This document shows positions 22,554-33,659 of a stretch of DNA of 64,000 nt, in pieces; position 1 is the first letter of the stretch, and every line of letters starts with the position of its first letter. The position numbers and the translations under genes are program-made. Source of the stretch: Branchinecta lynchi (lineage: Eukaryota; Arthropoda; Branchiopoda; Anostraca; Branchinectidae); NCBI GenBank assembly GCA_023053575.1, contig JAKZAP010000009.1, forward strand, positions 15,977,869 through 16,041,868, in the 5' to 3' direction. The notes below the pieces were generated by a model that was given only the letters and a program-made list of their open reading frames with translations, had not been told where the DNA came from and searched no databases.

Positions 22554-22677
22554 CACTGCTGTATTAGCTACTAGGATTAATCTTGTCTCTACTGGGATAT
22601 GATTAATCCGAATTAGAGATAATTTTATCTCAATACAGACAAGATTAACCCCAGTAGCAAATCCTGCAAGATTAGTG
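22554..22677. mobile_element. TA-flanked hairpin MITE, copy 1
   Basis: Flanked by TA, with CACT...AGTG ends and two long arms built from 'GATTAATCTTGTCT' and its inverse ('AGACAAGATTAA'). Same family as 38982-39139. The TA flanks suggest a Tc1/mariner-type origin. Confidence 0.75.
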
Positions 22678-22699
22678 TAGTTACAGGAGTAAATCAGAA

Positions 22700-23740
22700 G
22701 CATCTACCATTTTTGATGTCCCTGTTTCTATGCAGAATTTGATTTCTTGCATGTAAAAAGAACCTGATGTGAGTCGAGAATGGAGTCGACCGACGCCCGA
22801 CAAAAGCAAACAAAATGTTATTTCTTCTGAATAAAAAGAACCCGATTTCCCGACGAGGACAGGCCCGACAAAAGCATACAGAATTCGATTTCTTCTGTGT
22901 TTTGCCAGACAAACGTTTGCGGAATTTGATTGCTTGCGTGTATAAAGAACCTGATGTGCCGACAAGTCGACCGACGCCCGGTCGACTCCGGGCGTCGATG
23001 CGGTCGATGCGCTTGTATGCAGTCGGTCGACGCCCAACCGCATACAAGATTTTATTTCTTCTGTATAAAAAGAACCAGATTTGCCGACGAGAACAAGCCT
23101 GATAAAACCATACAGAATTTGATTTCTTCTGTGTTTTGCCCGACAAATGTTTGCAGAATTTGATTTCTTGCGTGTATAAAGAACCTGATGTGCCGACGAG
23201 TCGACCGACAAAAACATACAAGATTTTATTTCTTCTGTATAAAAAGTACCCGATTTGCCGACGAGAACAGGCCCGACGAAAGCATACGGAATTCGATTTC
23301 TTCTGTGTTTTGCCCGACAAGTGTTTGCAGAATTTGATTTTTTGCGTGTCTAAAGAACCTGATGTGCCGACAAGTCGACCGACAAAAACATACAAGATTT
23401 TATTTCTTCTGTATAAAAAGTACCCGATTTGCCGACGAGAACAGGCCCGACGAAAACATACGGAATTCGATTTCTTCTGTGTTTTGCCCGACAACTGTTT
23501 GCAGAATTTGATTTTTTGCGTGTCTAAAGAACCTGATGTGCCGACGAGTCGACCGACAAAAGCATACAAGATTTTATTTCTTCTGTATAAAAAGAACCTG
23601 ATTTGCCGACGAGATCAGGCCCGACGAAAGCATACGGAATTCGATTTCTTCTGTGTTTTGCCCGAAAAATTTTTGCTGAATTTAATTTATTATGTTGTCC
23701 GACAAACGCCGGACAACAGCATAAAAAACTTTATTTCTTC
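22700..23740 (-). repeat. ~174-bp tandem array, about 5 units
   Basis: The word 'TTTCTTCTGTGTTTTGCC' recurs at about 22890, 23124, 23298, 23473 and 23647, giving spacings of 173-175 apart from one unit enlarged by ~60 bases of GTCGAC-rich sequence near 22975-23035. Because 174 is divisible by three, long frames stay open on both strands. These are repeat artefacts, not genes. Confidence 0.9.
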
Positions 23741-23747
23741 TATGTTT

Positions 23748-24212
23748 ACAAACCCCCAATTTGTGCCCTATTCCAAACGCTGGCTGGATAACCTACCCTG
23801 AACCTGACCTACTCCACTATAAAAGAATTCTGATTTGTTGACTTTTGAGCTTCACTCAAATCATCAATATTTTAACTGGTTAGGGCCAGGGTTGGTCACC
23901 AAAAGTAGCTTCGTACACCCTGGAAAGTAACCCAAAAGTATCTCAAAGTAACCCAATGTAACGTAATGTAACCTAAAGTAACCCAATGTAACCCAACGCA
24001 ATGTAACCGAAAGTACACTAATGTAACCCAAAGTAATCCAAAGTATCCTGAAGTAACTCGTACACCCTGGTTCTTGGTGACCAACCCTGGGGTTAGGGTA
24101 TGCAGCATTTTGCATAGTGTGTCCAGCGTTAGGTATAGGCATATACCAAACTGCTAGATATACCCAGCTTTCGGTATAGGATACCCACAAATCAGGGGTT
24201 TGTGGTAGACTG
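23748..24212. mobile_element. hAT-type MITE with CAGTCTACCA ends, copy 2, host of a nested MITE
   Basis: The right end 'ATCAGGGGTTTGTGGTAGACTG' type sequence and internal 'CCAAACGCTGG', 'GTATAGG' blocks match 11472-11736. The left end is decayed near 'ACAAACCCCCAATTTG'. It is interrupted at 23886-24090. Confidence 0.7.
23886..24090. mobile_element. hAT-type fold-back MITE with AGTAACCC core, copy 2
   Basis: Ends CCAGGGTTGGTCACC and GGTGACCAACCCTGG are perfect inverted repeats. GGTTAGGG flanks both sides (23878-23885, 24091-24098). The core of ~10-bp AAGTAACCC units matches 7712-7926. Confidence 0.94.
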
Positions 24213-24298
24213 AGATCCCCCCCTCCAAGTCGCGAATTTAAACCGGACAATAGGCATAACAGATGAGTATTTGTATTACAGTATTTTTTTGAATATAG

Positions 24299-24482
24299 GA
24301 AAGAAGTGGAATCGGCTCGGAAAAACAAAGATCGAAAGCGGTTTTTCGACCTGACTCACATTTTGATGATTAGCAAGATTCATCGACCAATAGAAAGCAA
24401 GAAACTTAGAAAAAAGAAAGCCAAAAACCTCGATATCCCAGACATTTTGTGGACGAATGCTGAAGAGGAATCAATATTTGGC
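24299..24482 (+). CDS. BCCIP: BCCIP homologue, coding exon 5
   Basis: Acceptor AATATAG|GAAAGA and donor TTTGGC|GTAAGT; the phase 2 entry restores the frame of exon 4 exactly and the exon leaves in phase 0. It encodes RKNKDRKRFFDLTHILMISK, a lysine-rich linker (SKKLRKKKAK) and ILWTNAEEESIFG. Human BCCIP has CYFYLLISKTFVE, a Lys-rich KKKPSNKKK segment and FANAEEEFF at the same place. The following exon, expected to encode the C-terminal ~60 residues (FDDVPMTP region in human), was not found downstream. Confidence 0.93.
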
Positions 24483-24550
24483 GTAAGTAGTAATTTTGTT
24501 GCATGTTATTTGAGGGATTACTCAGTTCCGAGAAGTGTGTGTACATCAGA

Positions 24551-24825
24551 GCCTCGTTTTTGTTGCATGCTGCAGGTCCACTTCTCGGCCGATTCCGGAC
24601 TGATTCTTTCCACATCCGTTTCTGCACTGCAGCGCTTCCGAGGAAAACGGCAGCGCTTCTCGAGAATCACGGACTTGCTCCCCGACCAAGTCCGTGCTTC
24701 CCTGCAAGATGCTGCAGCGCTGCCGCTTCAACCAAGAAGAAAGTGAATCCAAAAACGCATATTATGCAAAAGCAAAGAAGGGCTGCAGCAGCGATGCGGC
24801 AGCGCTATTGCAACAAAAACGAGGC
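24551..24825. mobile_element. Putative MITE with GCCTCGTTTTTGTTGCA ends
   Basis: GCCTCGTTTTTGTTGCA at the left is repeated inverted as TTGCAACAAAAACGAGGC at the right. The interior is rich in GCAGCG and CTGCAG. No flanking duplication could be fixed. It lies just after the BCCIP exon 5 donor. Confidence 0.6.
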
Positions 24826-25359
24826 CCAGAACAAAGCTCATTGCATTGATGCTGCCGTCATGCTGTCGAAAACCTGCAAACATTTAACGCAAGGATGCGC
24901 AATTTTAAGACATAACAATCCTGATGTTATTTGCAAGTGTTTCCGAACCTTTCTGTTATTTATTTATTTTTGATTTTTTTTTTTTTTTTTAATTGCCGCG
25001 TAGCATCTTTTCCGTTCTTCCAGTCCAATATGATTTGGCCAGGTGACTACGCTTCCACTTCCCTCGGTGACGCCAACGGTCCTAACATGTGATATTTAGA
25101 AAAAAAAAAAAAAAATTCAATGACGGACCTATATATTTAGCGTCACCTACACTTTCCTCTATCTCTACATTTAATTATCTTTTTTTTAATATTCTTTCTT
25201 ATTCCCTCTTTTAACCCTTATTTTTGATAATCCGCTAAGAAAAACAGAACAGCAGATCATACCAAAAAAATGAAATGAAACGCTAAGATTGACTTGAACA
25301 AGAAGACTGTCCGTGATTAGGGGGAAGCTGAGATGGGATGTCGTGAACATTAATTGCGT

Positions 25360-25740
25360 TTTTGCAGATACCATGGTATCTGATACCACGGTCTAAAGTC
25401 GTTTTGCAGTTATCGTGGTATCTGATACCACGGTCAAAAGGCGTTTTTACAGTTATCGTGGTATCAGGTATTGGGAAACTACGGTCCGACCGTGGTAACT
25501 GGTCGTGGTATCTGAAAATACATCTCACTTTCATCAAATTTTGTCAGATTGGTGAGAAAGAAGTTTAGCACTTAGATGTAAACTGATGTAACTGGATATC
25601 TGTTTTTCTTTTGGAATGACTTCGAAAAGTGCAATTTCGGCAATAGTCTTTTTGCAGAGCACCGTGTATCAGATACCACGATAACTGGAAAAACCACTAA
25701 TTGCAGATCCAGTTACCGTGGTAACAGATACCATGGTCTC
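25360..25740. repeat. Cluster of GTGGTATC/GATACCAC palindromes
   Basis: CGTGGTATCTGATACCACG at 25413-25431 is a 19-bp palindrome around a central T. Near-identical dyads occur at about 25372-25392, 25457-25470, 25504-25514, 25661-25680 and 25713-25734, spaced by CAGTTA/GTTTT words. The two halves of the cluster face each other. No coding sense is apparent. Confidence 0.7.
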
Positions 25741-26940
25741 AGCGAAAACGCAACTATTATGTTACTTAGGGCAGAAGTTCTAAAGATAAACTGGAAGCTT
25801 GTATCGCGAAATCAAGTTTTTTTCGTAAAAAGGCGTGAATAAGGGAGGAATCTTGCGTATCAGTAATCAGCAACATTGTGGTTCTAGTATACAAGTCAGT
25901 ATTGTTAAATATGTAACACCTGTAAAATTAATTAGGTCTGAATAATTTACATTCGGTTTTTGACGGCAAACCACTTAAAAATATTATGAGAATGAGATTA
26001 TTGATTCCTTCAGTCGACTAAACCGACAGCGCTTCAGTTACTCGCTGGTATTTCAGTTAAACAGAAAAAAAAATATCAAAATCAAATCGGTTTAATTCTC
26101 AACAGTCTGCCCCCTGTACCGGGTCGCATACACTTCCCATTTTCAAACTCCGGTAAAATATCCTGATGTTTTTCTGAGCAGAGACATTTCATCCATGGTC
26201 AGCGTATGCCTTCTCTCCTTGAAAGTCGTCAGAGATAAAGTCCTTAGTCCTTCTTCATAAGACGTATAGCAATTCTCAAGGATAGTTCGAATAGAATGCA
26301 TTGCACGATGTCTTATCTAGCTGAAACGCCAGCTTATTTTCATATCTCAGATTTCAATATACTGAATCATTGTGGATCTGTGCTAAGGGGTTTTTATTTA
26401 ATTTTTTTACCACGGGCTCTAGTAGTGACGTTCAGACTGCTGGCGTGACGAACCAAGGGTGTTCTACCCTACTAACAATAGTAACTATTACAGGATCACT
26501 TGGTATTTCCATCATGTTCGCAATCTAGTAATAACAACCTCAAACTTTGGATGTCCCTGTGATACTTAACAGTTATCCAAAAAATGATAGAAATACCTTG
26601 AAAGAAAGATCTACTTTTCTTCTTTTTTTCCCAATATGTTTCCTTCTGACCTATCTTGATAGTATTCCCAGATCAGTAAAAATACAATAACAACTCCAAT
26701 ACTTGAGCTGAGACCTATTTCCGTCATGGCAGATCTTCTTACTGAAAATTCTGATTTCTTGTTCAAAATACTCTTATCCCATTGGCTACTTAAAAGTCTT
26801 GAATCTGATTGGCTGGTTTTCATCTTTTTTTATACCTCAGCAGCAACGTTTTCAGCATCATCATCAGAACCATGTGCTTTCAAATTACGTACGACACATG
26901 TCCGGAAATAAAAACAGACGGAAATAGAGTGTGATCCTGT
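25741..26940. other. No recognised feature
   Basis: AT-rich sequence. A block at 26300-26440 ('GCTGAAACGCCAGCTTATTTTCA...') resembles 1480-1570 and is probably a dispersed repeat. No exon was found, including none for the BCCIP C-terminus. Confidence 0.4.
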
Positions 26941-26943
26941 AGT

Positions 26944-27285
26944 TACTATTTTCGTTCCAACCTCGTGAAAAGTTACTACGCTGACCGTCCCAGCCTTCTA
27001 GAAATAGTAACTATTTGCTTGACATGCTCGGGAGCGTGGTAAGCGTGGTAACTACGTATATCCTTAACGTGATTGGTCGGATTCGCCGGTGTCGCGATAA
27101 TCCTGCTGGAAAATAAAAAAAATCGTTCCAGCCTTGACGGCAAAAAGCCAGAATTCGGGACGTCATGCGTAGTAACTACGGTAAGGAGGGTGGAACACTC
27201 TCACCGTGTCCCTACGCGGGTAATTTGTATTTGAACAAAAGCGTGCAATTCAAAGGGTAATGAAGCAAAATTCAGGAATTTATTT
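26944..27285. repeat. GTAACTACG-rich repeat, unit 1
   Basis: Blocks 'AAAAGTTACTACGCTGAC', 'CTTCTAGAAATAGTAACT', 'GGGAGCGTGGTAAGCGTGG' and 'GCGGGTAATTTG' recur in the same order at 27352-27622. It is rich in GTAACTACG and its inverse. Confidence 0.75.
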
Positions 27286-27351
27286 CAATAGATGGCGTAA
27301 AAGAGAAGGCTCTGTTATCCACAATGAGACTGGGAGCGTGTCCCACCTTTC

Positions 27352-27622
27352 TAACAATAGTAACTTTTCCGTTCCAACCTCACGAAAAGTTACTACGCTG
27401 ACTGTCCCAGCCTTCTAGAAATAGTAACTATTTGCTTACCATGCTCGGGAGCGTGGTAAGCGTGGTAACTACGCATCTTTTTAATGTGATTGGTCTGCTT
27501 CACCCGTCATGCGTAGTTACTACGGTAAGTAGGTGGAACACTTACCGTGTCCCTGCGCGGGTAATTTGGATTGAACAAAAGCTTGCAATTTAAAGGCTAA
27601 TGAAGCAAAATTCAGGAATTGG
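27352..27622. repeat. GTAACTACG-rich repeat, unit 2
   Basis: Second unit, slightly shorter than unit 1, ending at the same 'GAAGCAAAATTCAGGAATT' sequence and followed after ~13 bases by an AGGCG MITE. Confidence 0.75.
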
Positions 27623-27635
27623 CCAATCCCAGATA

Positions 27636-28048
27636 AGGCGTTTTCTCGCCGTTCTCCGAGGACTCCACTTGAGGAGTCCCCGCGTTTTTGTTTGTTCCGG
27701 GGACTCACTCCCCTTATTCTCCGCGAGTCCCCACGGACGGGGAATGCTCCGGTTATCAACATCATTAAAAAGGACTCCCTTTCAGATTCGGAGGGGAGTC
27801 AATTTATGCTGGTGTTGGTGCAATATAAACTAATTAAAAACAGTTGGAAGAAACAAAACCAAAATTAAAGTGGATCAAGACTAATTTCGTCAACTGCATA
27901 TTTTTGTTTCGAACAAAATTCGTTTTGGAAGCATTCCCCGTGTTCTCGCTGTTTTCTGTACGCGGAGTCCGTGTGGAGTGACTCCCTCTATTCTCGCCTT
28001 TCCCTTAGATTTCCCGAGGAGTCCTCGGGGAACGGCGAGAATGTGCCT
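27636..28048 (-). mobile_element. AGGCG-type MITE, copy 2
   Basis: Ends AGGCGTTTTCTCGCCGTTC and AACGGCGAGAATGTGCCT are inverted. ATA flanks both sides, a possible 3-bp target duplication. It has the same orientation as copy 1 and the opposite orientation to copy 3, 80 bases away. Confidence 0.85.
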
Positions 28049-28128
28049 ATAGTAAGGTTACTTCTGAAGAAGTCCGGTTTACTTTTGGGCAACCGTTTAT
28101 CGTGTAGTTGCTAAACATATCAAGCATA

Positions 28129-28537
28129 AGGCGTATTCTCGCCGTTACCGAGGACTCCTCGGGGAATCAGAGGGAACGGCGAGAATAGAGGGAGTCGCTC
28201 CACGCGGACTCCGCGGACAGAAACAGCGAGAACACGGGGAATGCTTCCAGTATGGATTTTGTTCGAAAAATAGATATGCAGTTGACGAAATTAGTCTGGA
28301 GCCACTTTATTTTTGGTTTTGTCTGATTATTTTGAATTAATTTTACATTGCACCAACACCAGCAAAAATTGATTCCCCACCGAATCTGAAAAGGAGTCCT
28401 TTTTGATGATGGTGATGATAATCAGATCATTCCCCGTCCGTGGGTACTCGCGAGAATACGGGGAGTGAGTCCCCGGGACAAACAAAAACGCGGGGACTCC
28501 TCAAAGTGAGTCCTCGGGGAACGGCGATTGTGCGCCT
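28129..28537 (+). mobile_element. AGGCG-type MITE, copy 3
   Basis: Ends AGGCGTATTCTCGCCGTTAC and GGCGATTGTGCGCCT; left flank ATA, right flank GTA. It splits one unit of a local tandem repeat, whose intact copy reads 'CAAGCATACGGATTAC' near 28664-28679. Confidence 0.85.
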
Positions 28538-28745
28538 GTAGGGATTACAAAGACGTAGAGGTACCACAAATTCGAAAGTAAAGCATTCGATGAAAGCGAC
28601 TTTACGAATTGCAAAAAGATTTACTTTTGGGCAACCGTTTATCGTTGTAGTTGCTAAACATTTCAAGCATACGGATTACAATGACGTAGAGGTACCACAA
28701 ATTCGAAAGTAAAGCTCATTCGATGAAAACGATTTTACGAATACG
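28538..28745 (+). repeat. Tandem units with 'GACGTAGAGGTACCACAAA'
   Basis: Two units begin near 28541 and 28673, each with the word in the title and 'GAAAGTAAAGC'. A partial third unit (28068-28128) lies on the other side of the AGGCG MITE. A diverged relative is at 1770-1855. Confidence 0.75.
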
Positions 28746-28943
28746 GGACCGACAAAATGTGGTCACATTTATTTTATAAGTGATGGTTAAGTAGACTGTG
28801 GTATCGCAGCCATATTCGGTTAAACTTGAACCTCTGTGACGGAACCAAACGATTTCTAACAATGTTATCAGCTGAAGTGCATCCTTGTGTTTAATATAAC
28901 GAAACCTCCGACATCACAAAATCCTCAGGCAGGTCCCCGCCAA

Positions 28944-29304
28944 TTAAAGGACCTGTCTTACTTATAATACTAAAACAACCTACTTTCATAATGACTTTAT
29001 ATATTCCTAAACCCGGAGACCCAATTTCGTAGGGTGCATTCTAACCCCTACAACAAAACCACGCCGATTTACTACCTTCGATGTGTATCACGCTGTCGAC
29101 GGTTGTCAGCGAGAAGTTTTTCTATCAGAAAAAATGGTTATGTAAATTGTTGTCCTGGTTTCGCTATAAGTCAACGGGTATCGGAAAAGGCTTAAAACAG
29201 CCAAATCCGTGGGTTATTTATTGAAAGCACAGCCTACTGTTAAAGTATTGAAATATTTTAAAATGCTGTAAGTTGAAGAGTAAATAGTGCGAGGGGTCTT
29301 CTAA
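28944..29304. mobile_element. TTAA-ended element, copy 2
   Basis: TTAAAGGACCTGTCTTACTT at the left and 'GTGCGAGGGGTCTTCTAAG' at the right. It is collinear with 57358-57899 minus its insertion, and with 18345-20979 in reverse. No coding sequence. Confidence 0.8.
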
Positions 29305-30399
29305 GCAACGGTAATTGTACATATGGACCACAACAATTGTGCACGCGCGTTACACTGAAAGAATCGGCGTGTGTTCCCTGTCCGACAGGACCGGGTAACC
29401 GTTGAACCTCTTTGGTGGTAGGGATTGGGGGCTTCCCCATAAACCAATCACCCCTAGTAGGTGCAAGTCCTCAGCTTGCGTCGATTACGTCCCTACCTTT
29501 GTATACACACCCGTCGCTACTACCGATTATATGATTTTATTCGTATTGCGTGTTGCTGAAGAGAATCTTCTAATCGACGATTAGAGAGAGAGAGATCGGT
29601 ATATTTTGAAGCTGTCGTAGGCTCGTAGCATACTAAATTCAGCTTCTTACATATAAATAACAAACACTTTTATTCTGCATTGAAAACTGAAGTGAAAAAA
29701 GGCACAAACGAGTTTCCATAACGATTTGTCCGGACTTTAGGGGGTTGAAGTTTACTTTGTAGCGGGCTTCGATGTGGGAAGGGTTGTTTCCGGTAATAGT
29801 GACCGGTGGCTCTTACTGGCCAGGACAGATTTGTCAAACTGCAATATCAGGTGTTCAATCGGACTTTAAAGTTTAACCGAAAAGGGCTGGGATAGGATAA
29901 TCTAGTTACCCATCACTTATTCACTAAATTAGCTTGAAGACCCGCCAAAAATGCGTTACTTCGTTGTTCCGCTATTCACGAACAATCGATTCTAACAGTG
30001 GAATTTCCGTGTGTTTTATGGTACCTCTATGCGCTTTTATTTTTGTTGTATGCCGTACGAGGCGCTAAGCAATCTTCACCAATCTTATCATTGCCCATTG
30101 AAGAGCCGCAATTGTGTGAGATTAAAATTTCCCGCGTCATAGTAGAATTTTCTTTGTGGGAACTGCCGCTGATACTCTGAACGTCATAACTAGGGTAGAT
30201 AGTGGGAAATAAAAAAAAATCCCTTTGCAGATTCCAAATTATTCAGTGTATTCAATTAAATGACACAAAAATATGTTGGCTGTTCAGTTAAACTTTAAGC
30301 GGTGATAAATTCAGTTTCGCAAGTGCTTGTTCGTAGGGTATGTTGCGGTTTTGGAGATCAAGGTCGTAATCACTTTCCAACGGTTTTCGCGCTGCTTTG
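29305..30399. other. No recognised feature
   Basis: A 60-codon frame at 29998-30180 looks like a signal peptide but starts at GTG with no in-frame ATG, so it is not called. Other frames are short. Confidence 0.4.
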
Positions 30400-30770
30400 G
30401 AAGGTTGGCCAACTTTCCGCACCGTTTTTCGCGCTTTGAAAACCGAAACAGCCTTCTCAGAAAGTGGTTGTAGAAAGTTAGTGGAAAGCTTCGCGGAAAG
30501 TTGAAGGCTTCGGAGGGAATTTTGAAAGTTTGGAAGAAACACGGCAAGCTTCAGGAAACATTACGAGAATGGAAAAAAGTATCCAGTGAACCACATTTAT
30601 TCTATAAAGTTAGGAATCAAAATCATCGTTGCGATTTCTGCTTTCCCTTTGTTTTCGCCATCAATCCAACGGGAATAGAAAGCAATTGAAGGATTCGGAT
30701 TCCAAAATTTTTCGCGCTGGAAAGTGATTCCGAGATTTTGTGAAAATCCACCTCGGTAATCCAAGAAATC
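30400..30770. repeat. GGAAAGT-rich dispersed repeat, copy 2
   Basis: Shares the order of blocks with 11755-12075: 'GCGGAAAGTTGAAG', 'AGGGAATTTTGAAAG', 'GGAAAGTGATTCCG'. A minus-strand frame (30542-30288) runs partly through it. Confidence 0.6.
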
Positions 30771-32450
30771 TTTTTAAAAGGCCGCCAGAACTTGTGCAAT
30801 AGCGGACGTTAGCACTTAAAGCACACCGGACTATTTACAATTTATTTTCCAATATTCAAACCTGTCGAAATGTTCTGTCTTTAATAACTATCCATGGATT
30901 TGGCTGCTTTATAGATACGACGGGTACTTAAAAGGATATTTATAATTTTTTTAGTTGTTTCTGCAGACTGCGAATATAATAAATAATATTTGGAAGTGAA
31001 TATGAAAATTACTTTTAAATTCGTTCAGCCGTTGCACAGAGTTGTCGATATAATGCATAATTCACATGCAAAGGCTAGTTAAATAGAAATTCCATTAGTT
31101 TTAAGGTACTGTCAGGATATTTTTGGCTTTCCTTATTGCAGTATTTTCGTTAAGTGCGTAATAGAAATTGTTTAATTCATTTATTTCCCTGGATAGAGCA
31201 GCTTGCCAAAATAGGGCACGCAAATCCCAAGAATTCAGGGTTAGCTTTGCCTGAGATTTTACCGAAGTGACATCACTGATAGCGACCGGATAATAGAAAG
31301 CTACACTTCTAGGACGCATCCTTCTCCTTCGACTACTCAGTAAGGACTGAGTCGGATACTGGACTGGGCGGAGCTTGGGGTGAAGAGGATGAGGAGTATG
31401 AACCAATCAGAAGAGTTTTTGTTTTTCCCTTTGAGAAGTTCTCAGCTATTGTTGACCGATTGAAAGAGGAAATAGAATAATTCCTTGGCCAGTTTCCTTT
31501 GGAAGGGAAGTACTCCCCCCCCCCTTACCGACCAACAAATGTTACGAGGTTCGTGCGTGACAGTGCAAAACTAAGAACAAATAATCAGATAGACTCCTGT
31601 CTTTGGTACAATGCAGCGACTATAAATACCCCGACAAAACTGAGCGGACCTAGAGTATTTACTGTAGCTTTTTACCCGTCTGTTCTACTTCCATCTCCGC
31701 CGTTAGTCATCGCAGAGAAAGAAGATGCAGGAGGCGGACTCCGCGTGCTGACCCACTCTTGAGCGCGGCCACAGAACCAGTCAGCTTTGTCTTCTACTTT
31801 TCCTCAAGCCGGGCTCACAGCGATGTTGCTAATTGTAGAGGTAAGGAAACGTGATGTGGCGCGAATCTACTAACGTCCGCTCGTTCGCAGCTGAAAAGAT
31901 ACGGGGTAATACTCGACTCCGGATAGTCATAGTACAGAGATAGGGAGACGGAGAATCTACCTGATTATTTGTTCTTGGCAAAACAGACGCGTCAGCTGAA
32001 TTTTATTAGTCCTATATTTCGGCACAAATATATATCACAATATCAACGCGTCTATCAGCACGAATGGGAAGATGTATGGGCAGCGGCCCTTATGAGAGAC
32101 GACTGGCGGCTCTTCTTGGGTCCCCTAAGCGCCTCTGGATGTGCAGGAGGAACTAAGGTCTAACGTAATATTTCCGCCCTTCTTGGCAAGGGTCCACTTC
32201 ATTTTACGGCTTGAGCCTAAAGAGGACCCTGTTGTGATTACCGATCCATCCTACCGAGGCGAGCCAGCGAACACAGCAGCCGAGAGAGGGGTTACTCGGC
32301 TAATTACGGAATGAAAGAAGAAGGCTCTGTTGACTGCCAGACACAGTGTTGCCAGATTGGATGATTTTACGCCAAACTGCCGAATTTTGTCGTAGACTGC
32401 CGTAAATATGTTTGCAACTGGCGTGTGGTGTAAGACGTGTCTTTTTTTCT
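30771..32450. other. No assigned feature; CCAAT-containing block near 31400
   Basis: A minus-strand frame of 101 codons (31406-31101) and a plus-strand frame of 87 codons (31499-31762) face away from an AACCAATCAG motif at 31400-31410, a layout compatible with a divergent promoter. No family resemblance or splice pattern supports either frame. Confidence 0.3.
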
Positions 32451-33659
32451 TTTTGGGATCCCAAAACGTAAGTGGAGGGATACCTATGACATCACAAAAG
32501 TTGTCCGTCCGTCCGTCCGTCTGTAAGCACGATAACTCTCGAAGGGAATGAGATATTTTGATGAAACTTGGTATGAGGATTGTTTGGGTCAAGGGTAAGG
32601 TCGAGTTCGTAGATGGGCTCTGTAGCCCTATATTTGGGGGTGGGGGAGGGGGTCCAATTTAAGGGACAAACAAAATATTTTTAAACAGCTAATGTGATAG
32701 TCGATTATGGGGTAAGACGACATGCTGAGCACGATGGTGACAATTATTGTCTCGCCGGACAAGTAGTTCGTCATCCGGCAAAAACCGGAAAGTTTGTTAA
32801 AAGTAAAAGTTTCATTTGAAGTTGATTAAATGTTTGATTAAGGGGTAAGAAGACATGCTGAGCACGATGGTGAAGACCATTTTCTCGCTGGACGAGTAGT
32901 TCGTCCGAAATCCGGCAAAAACCGGAAAGTTGGTTAAAAGTAAAAGTTTCATTTGAAGTTGATTAAATGTTTGATTAAGGGGTAAGAAGACATGCTGAGC
33001 ATGATGGTGAAAATCAATTTGTCGCCGGACAAGCAGTTCGTCCGGAATCCGGCCAAAACTGGAAAGTTGGTTAAAAGTAACAGTTTCATTTGAAGTTGAT
33101 TAAATGTTTGATTTATGGGTAAGAAGACATGCTGAACCCGATGGTGAAAACCATTTTCTCGCCGGACAACTAGTTCGCCTGTAATCCGGCCAAAACCGGA
33201 AAATATGTTAAAAGTAAAAGCTTTATCTGAAGTTGGTTAGATGATATATTTAGGGGTAAGAAGAGACGCTGAGTCTGTATATAATGATAATTTTTTACCC
33301 GGACATATAATTAGTCCGGAATCCGGTTGTACCCGCATTTTTTTAAGTCAAAATTTTATTTAAAGTTGATTAGATTTCTTAAAGGGATAAGGAGATACGC
33401 CGGCTTCGTTTCTGAATTTTTCTTTTTTTGCTGGACTAGTAGCTCGCTCGGAATTCGGGCGAAACCCCAAATTTGGCAGTAGTAAAGCAGGAAGTTTCGG
33501 TCAATATCGTCAAAATAGATATGGCTTATAGAGGTATAGATAGGTAGGTAGAATATCTGAACTCGGTTTTCTCTGTTGATTAGCCTGGCGAAGACAAGAC
33601 CGAATTGTCTGGATCAAATCTTAGATTTTTGGGATCCCATCGACACCTTTGGTCTTGTT
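32451..33659 (-). mobile_element. GGGATCCC element with ~135-bp core units, copy 2
   Basis: From TTTTGGGATCCCAAAACG to 'CCTTTGGTCTTGTT'. In the core CATGCTGA starts at 32721, 32854, 32991 and 33128 (spacing 133-137), followed by more diverged units. Each unit holds 'GCCGGACAAGTAGTTCGTCC' type sequence and two CCGG dyads. Confidence 0.9.

Noticed and set aside
22694..23569. 291-codon minus-strand frame
   Set aside because: It follows the ~174-bp tandem unit exactly, and opposite-strand frames of similar length exist in the same array. Repeat artefact.
23136..23801. 221-codon plus-strand frame
   Set aside because: Same tandem array read on the other strand; no codon-level conservation between units.
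24306..24746. 146-codon frame starting in BCCIP exon 5
   Set aside because: The real coding part stops at the GTAAGT donor at 24483. The rest is read-through into an intronic MITE.
28944..29304. Assignment of TTAA-ended elements to piggyBac
   Set aside because: TTAA at both ends fits, but no empty site shows that it is a target duplication, and the ends lack the usual piggyBac start. Left unclassified.
29998..30180. 60-codon frame resembling a signal peptide
   Set aside because: It begins at GTG with no in-frame ATG and no upstream acceptor in frame.
30288..30542. 84-codon minus-strand frame ending in a protein-like tail
   Set aside because: Much of it lies in the GGAAAGT-rich repeat also found at 11755-12075, and no convincing acceptor fixes an exon. 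Kept out for lack of evidence.
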